Shown piece by piece: positions 39,401 to 45,400 of a DNA stretch of 64,000 nt. The notes under the pieces were generated by a model. The model did not search any database, was not told the origin of the DNA, and worked only from the letters and a program-made list of their open reading frames with translations. The stretch is from NCBI RefSeq assembly GCF_963678635.1, contig NC_087065.1:46378381-46442380 (forward strand), read 5' to 3'. The position numbers and the translations under genes are program-made. The stretch comes from Symsagittifera roscoffensis (taxonomy: Eukaryota; Xenacoelomorpha; Acoela; Convolutidae). Numbering within the stretch: the stretch's first letter is position 1; the number at the start of each line of letters is the position of its first letter.

Positions 39401-42400
39401 TTTTTTGTAGATTATAAAGAGCGCGCCCGCACTGGAGTTTCACGGAAAATAATTGATAATAGTGGATTATATCGGTAAGAAACTTAACCCATTTAATCAA
39501 TTTTCAAGACCGATCCCACCATGAGAACGGGTTTTAGGGGATTATAATCAACTTTTTTTCAATAATTAAAAATCCATTATCATCCATTTTTTAGGTCACA
39601 AAAATCCAAGAAAATTGTTTGTTTTTCTGCAGAACATTGTTTACAGCTAAATAAACTCTTGAATCATGTGGATGAGAAATTTGCACAGTTACATCAAAAT
39701 GACACCAAACTGTTAAAATACTTCACCCTTGAAACGCACTTTTGTGCATGTCCCATGTTGTCTCCAATATATTTCGAGAAAAAAAATCAAATTCTAAACT
39801 AATTGATTTTTTTCCTCAAAGTATGGTGGAGGAAGACGTGGGACATACATAAACGTGCGTTTCAGGGCCTGAAACGAACGTTTATGCATGTACTAGGTCT
39901 TTCCCTACCGTATCATGCCGTAGAACCATCCCCCGCGTAGAACCATCCCCCGTGGAACCATTCCCCCCGTAGCACCATACCCCGCCTTCAACCATTAAAC
40001 ACTCCCTCATTCAAGTGAGGTGACAGACAGTAGGCAGGGGAGGGGCAGTAGACGGGGCGGGCGGGGGGGGGGGGTAGTGGGCGATTGGTAAATTTTTACC
40101 AAGGCGATGTTAAGAAAAATAACAGTTAAACAAAATGTTAGACTGCCAAAATGAAAAAGTGGAGAAACTTGAACGAGTAAAACTTTATGTGAAAAATTTA
40201 AATTTGTGAATTGTAATTCGTAGCAACAGCACTCAACAGGAATGTAGATAATGTGCAAACTTCACAAGTAACGTCTCGAAAAATCCCTTATAATTGATTA
40301 TAACCGAATATAATGGATTATATTGATATAAAAATATGAAGATTATAATCCCATTTTTAATGGATTATAATCGATTATAATTATTTATAAAGGATTTAAT
40401 TGATATAAAAATATTAGGGTTATAATCCATTTTTAATTTTATGGATACTGACTATAAAATGACAGTATAATCGATTATTATCCATGAAACTCCAGTGGGG
40501 GTAGGCATCGCAATAATGATGGAACCCAAAGGTTGATGGCCGGAGTTAAATCATAACAAGACTGCTCGTATCAGGGCGAAGCCCTGAATATTCCGACTGC
40601 CTTTTAATATTCCGACTGCCTTATTGGAGCAGTAATAACATATAAAAAATAAATGTAAAAAAATAAAATGAAAACTTTTTTTTCTAAATTTGAAATTTTT
40701 CATGAAAATCATCCCCCCACACGCCATATAAAGTACAAAAAGATATATTTCGCTCCTTGTAACAAATCAATTATGGCAAATAAGCTTCTTTCAACCAATT
40801 TGGAACAATTTTTAAGACCGATTAACTCTCCGCTCACGCGTCAATAGCGCGAAATATATCGCGCGTTAATTGTCCCAAATTGGCCAGAATGGCAATCTTT
40901 AAACCCTCATAACTTTACGAAAAATAATCACAGGTGAAATATCTTTTCAAATTCAAGCTCAGGACAACAATAGCTTTCGATTGATATAAAAAAAATGCGT
41001 CAAAAACGGCTAGTTAAAAAGTCGAAATTTGTCGGAAGAAAAAAAACCCATACCCCGAGCACAAATATTCCGTTACTTTCGTATCGAAGGTCGGAACAAT
41101 AAAACTACTATGCGAGGCATGATGTTTCTCGGTCCGATGGCCGGTTTCAAGGCCGGCAAAATGTTCTTGCTATAGTTATTAATGGTATTTAAATAATTCT
41201 CGGACGATAAGTGCTTACGGTAAAAACGTACAAAAAAATCAAATTCTCTCATGCGAGTCTGAAAGTTTTTCTGCAATTAAAAAAGGCTTTTTGCTTCAAA
41301 AATAATCAAAAGTACTCTAGGGGTTTATTATTCATCTTTGTAAAAATTTCCTAATTAATTGTGCCGCATTATACCGACAATCAATTTTTCTTGAAGCTAA
41401 GCATCAAAAGCGCTGAAGTTTTCCACGCTCATTTATCAATTTATCAATAATTAATGACACGATGCGCACAATAATGGGAAATAACAACATAGTTTGATAG
41501 AAACATGCTAACAAAAACGCATTACTGGGAAAAATGACTTTTTTACATTAAGAGGATGTTCATCTTAAAAATGTCATATACCAATTTCAGTTCTTATCTC
41601 AGTGATGAAACAATAGCATTGTTTAACTTTTTAATCTTCTATTTCTCTCATTTCTGAAATCAAAAAGAGTCTCTTGGGTCTTCAAAGAAAGTTTCCATGC
41701 ATGGTATTTGTAGTGAAAATATTTCTTTTTTTTGTGTGTGTGTGCGCGGCTTTAAAAATGGAGCAAAAGCAGGCGGAAAAAGTCGAACTGTAATGTCCAT
41801 TAGAACTACCCTTCAGGTAAGAACTGTCAAAAGTCTGCAAAGTGAATTTTCGCAAAAGGTCAACCTTACGCTTTTTTATTCAATTGCTCATTAGCGGCAT
41901 AAAACTGAACTAAGTCATTGGCAAATGAAGTCCTGCTGACATTATTGACACAGAATTACATTGATTGGAAAACATCTCTAGAACCTTTCGCAATATATCC
42001 TCCCAGACCAGTGACCAAAAACATTGCCCCCATAGAGTGTGATTATACTATGATGGTGGGTGGCTATGGTTAAATTGCTGGGATGAAGGGATGAGGGCTA
42101 TACTACAAAAGAACCAATTCCAAGAACTATAATTTATAAAATCAAGTTGTAATGTGGTACAAAATATTTGATGGATCTTGCTGCAACTTGTCCTTCCTAT
42201 TACAAGGTTCAGTTTTCATGTAAGATTCATCATAGGATTAGTTTATGGTAGGGGTGGATATTCGTTTCTACGTAGCTTAGTGATTAACAAAATTTTAACA
42301 AGACTGCTCGTATCATGTGAATGTTTTAACGCGTTTTGAATTCTTTGGAGTATTTTAAAATAAATTAATTGGTAAAACTTTTGGAAAAACTAAAAAATTT

Positions 42401-45400
42401 TCAAAACGTTTGATGCGCTCCGATTTTGTGAACTAATCTTTTTTAAATTAGTTCTGGCCCCTTTGTTCAATGTATATAAATGCCTAGTGGTTTTTCGTTT
42501 CTTGAGGCATGAAAGTTAGAGCAGTTAAGCAACTGGAGATCGATTTTGATTTTTATTTGCCCGAGGACAACGGACAAAAAGATTGATTTTGGCTTTTATA
42601 AATCAATCTCAATTTTGACCGTAATTACATTTAAACGACAGGCGGAAACGCCCCCTAGTGATTACCTGCTGTTTTATTTGATGGGCGAAACCTTACCACA
42701 AAAGTATCATGCATGTAAGCCTCCCGGATGTACGCAAGCATGTGTCGCTTCCGTTCACATTCGTTTTTCTCTACAATGTGTCTCAAATGGCATCATTGCG
42801 GAATGATATAAAAATGATGCTACAACAGATGACTATACATTCAGGGAATGGAATTTTGAATAATATTTTTTAATAATGTTATTGTCTAGAGACATTTCGT
42901 CTCTGTCTCATCCCCTGTATACATTATCTACCGAATTTTCTGTTCCGGTGCTAGAAAGCATATTTTTTCTTTTCATTTTGTCTTCCGAATTAATTTTTAA
43001 ATATTTGATTTTCTGGTATGTTGCTTCAGTTTTTATTCATGCGACTCGTGAAATATGCTCTTTTGTAAAAAAAAAAAACTGAGATATCTCATAATAAAGT
43101 AAGTTATAGCCAGATCATTTCTGAAAAGGCGAAAGTTCACCTAATCGGGCCAATTGAGATTTAAACTAGCTTGACATCCTAACACGGACAAAGACCGCCC
43201 GCAATTTGAAAGAGGGGTTGGTAATTAAATAATAGAACAGTACCATCTAAAATAATGCAAGATACTATTGTGAAAAACACGATAGCATATCACTTTTGAA
43301 AACATCACTAGTGTACAGTACAGTGAACCGTTTTTTTGTCACTGGGCGGGCAAAATGGAAAGTAGGGGATTGGGATAAACCTGTAATGGGATAAACCTTT
43401 TTCATCCAAAAAATAAAACAATAAAAAAATCGTAATATCAATACAAATTGCACAGAATTTTTTTTTCAAATTGATATCGTTTTTGTGGTGTGGTAAGTAA
43501 AGTATACGACTTCGTCGAACGCATTGTTCTGAAAAGATGATTATCAAACCAAATAAAATATTCCAAATTTCTTTTGCAGAATACTTTTTTTTCTAAAGAT
43601 ACTAATTCCAAAAAAGCGCTAAGTAAAGTTTCCAAATGAAGTTTTTCTGAAGTAAAAAATTCGCTTTGCTACTTAACTAAAAAAAAACTCAAAAATTTTA
43701 CACATGTTTTCTCGACAGTAGGAAAAATTTTGAATTGTTTTAATAACATTCGAAATACGACTAAAAACTTTCTTGTGATAAATCACTCGACCCATTACAA
43801 TGATTATTTGTGGTACCCAATTTAGTGTGGAAAACAGAAAACCTTAAAAAGCAATCGAAAAAACAATTCCTCCGCTTTTCAATGGTTCAAAATACGTGTG
43901 CTCCTAATAATTCATAGCCAATTCAAGGCTAAATCAATGCTAAAATGAAAGCTAGAATGCTTGTATGAAAGTAACTTTTTGTTTTCATATTTTCCTACAA
44001 ATCTGTAGGGAATTGAAGTTATTGTTTTGTGAACCTATACAGTTTCTACTCTTTCCGACTTGGTCTTGAGGGAATTTAGTTGCGTTTGCATTCTAAGGAC
44101 AAGTGTTCGAGCCCCGGCTGGACCTTGTTTTTTCCAGTATGTATGAAATTGAAAAAATTTTTTCGAAAAAAGGAATCGTTACACTTTCGTTTGTCAGATT
44201 ATGTTTTATCGGATCAATTGATATTTTGCGTAAAATTTTGTGCTGTCGGCAATGTTCCTTGCAGATGCAATTATTTTTTTTACTCCTGTTCTTTGTAATT
44301 TCACTTTTATTTTGTATACTTTCCCTTTTCTTCGCTTGAAAGTTTCGGCTTAGATAGCTTACTTTGGTCAACTGATGGGCCAAAACTGAGAGTTGTTTTC
44401 TCTTTTTTTGTATGTTCTGAAAGTGCAAAATTTTTCAGCTTTACTGCTCAAAATTTTGAGACATCACTATGGCGTTTTTGTTTTCGGCTCAATGGGTGTC
44501 CATCAACAAACTGTTGACCTAATGGCCGCTCGGTAAAAACTAAAACTTAATTCAAGGAGTTTACTTGTGTTTCTTGGCAATTTTTCTTGTCGTTTTTAAT
44601 TTAAAATTTTATTATCCGTCGTTTTTTCCCAACTTGCAACGCTGTGCTTTGGTTATATCTGTGTTTAAATTGCGAATTTATCCATAGACGTTAGGGGCGG
44701 TCAAAACATTCAGGCAGTCGCCCTGATACGAGCAATCTTGTTCTTATTATACATCTAACGTTCGCAGTTTTTTAACCTAATTTCAACGCTGTTATGAAGA
44801 AAATGCATGAAAATTTAAAAAAAAAAGAAAAACATTTAGAAAAAATTAAACTGTTTTTTTCTACCTATGATTTTTTTTGAATTTTTTAAATTTTGTTTTT
44901 AATCATAATTTTGAAAAATTTCAGCTGCAGGCTCAACAACTGGCTTTTCTTGCTTCAGCATGCGTATTCCGAGCATGCGTTTTTCATTACTTTCTCAAAC
45001 TGCATATATTCAGTGGAAACCCATTAAAATTTTAACCAGGTACTGAAATTTGAATTAACCAGGTACTGAAATTTTCCGAGCATGCGCGTTTCATTACTTT
45101 CTCAAACTGCATATATCAGTGGAAACCCATTAAAATTTTAACCAGGATCTGAAATTTGAATTATTTTCACAAATTTGAAAAAACAAAATTGTACTTTGAA
45201 TGCAAATTCTTCAAATGGGGAAAATGGGTTGCTAAAAAAACAAGCAAATGCAAATTTATTCACGCTTGAGGGACCATTGAAATTGAAAATGTCTTCACAG
45301 ATTTAAAAGATATCTCTGAAGTTGTTCACAAAAGTCAGAAGAAAAATTGAAACTGGTGGAGTAGACTTAGCTGAAGTTGAATACTTTTAATGACCTTTTT

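Noticed and set aside
44066-44125. tRNA-like stretch with GTTCGAGCCCC
   Set aside because: Only the B-box-like part is recognisable and the stems fail. A similar weak case at 60835-60895 was rejected for the same reason.
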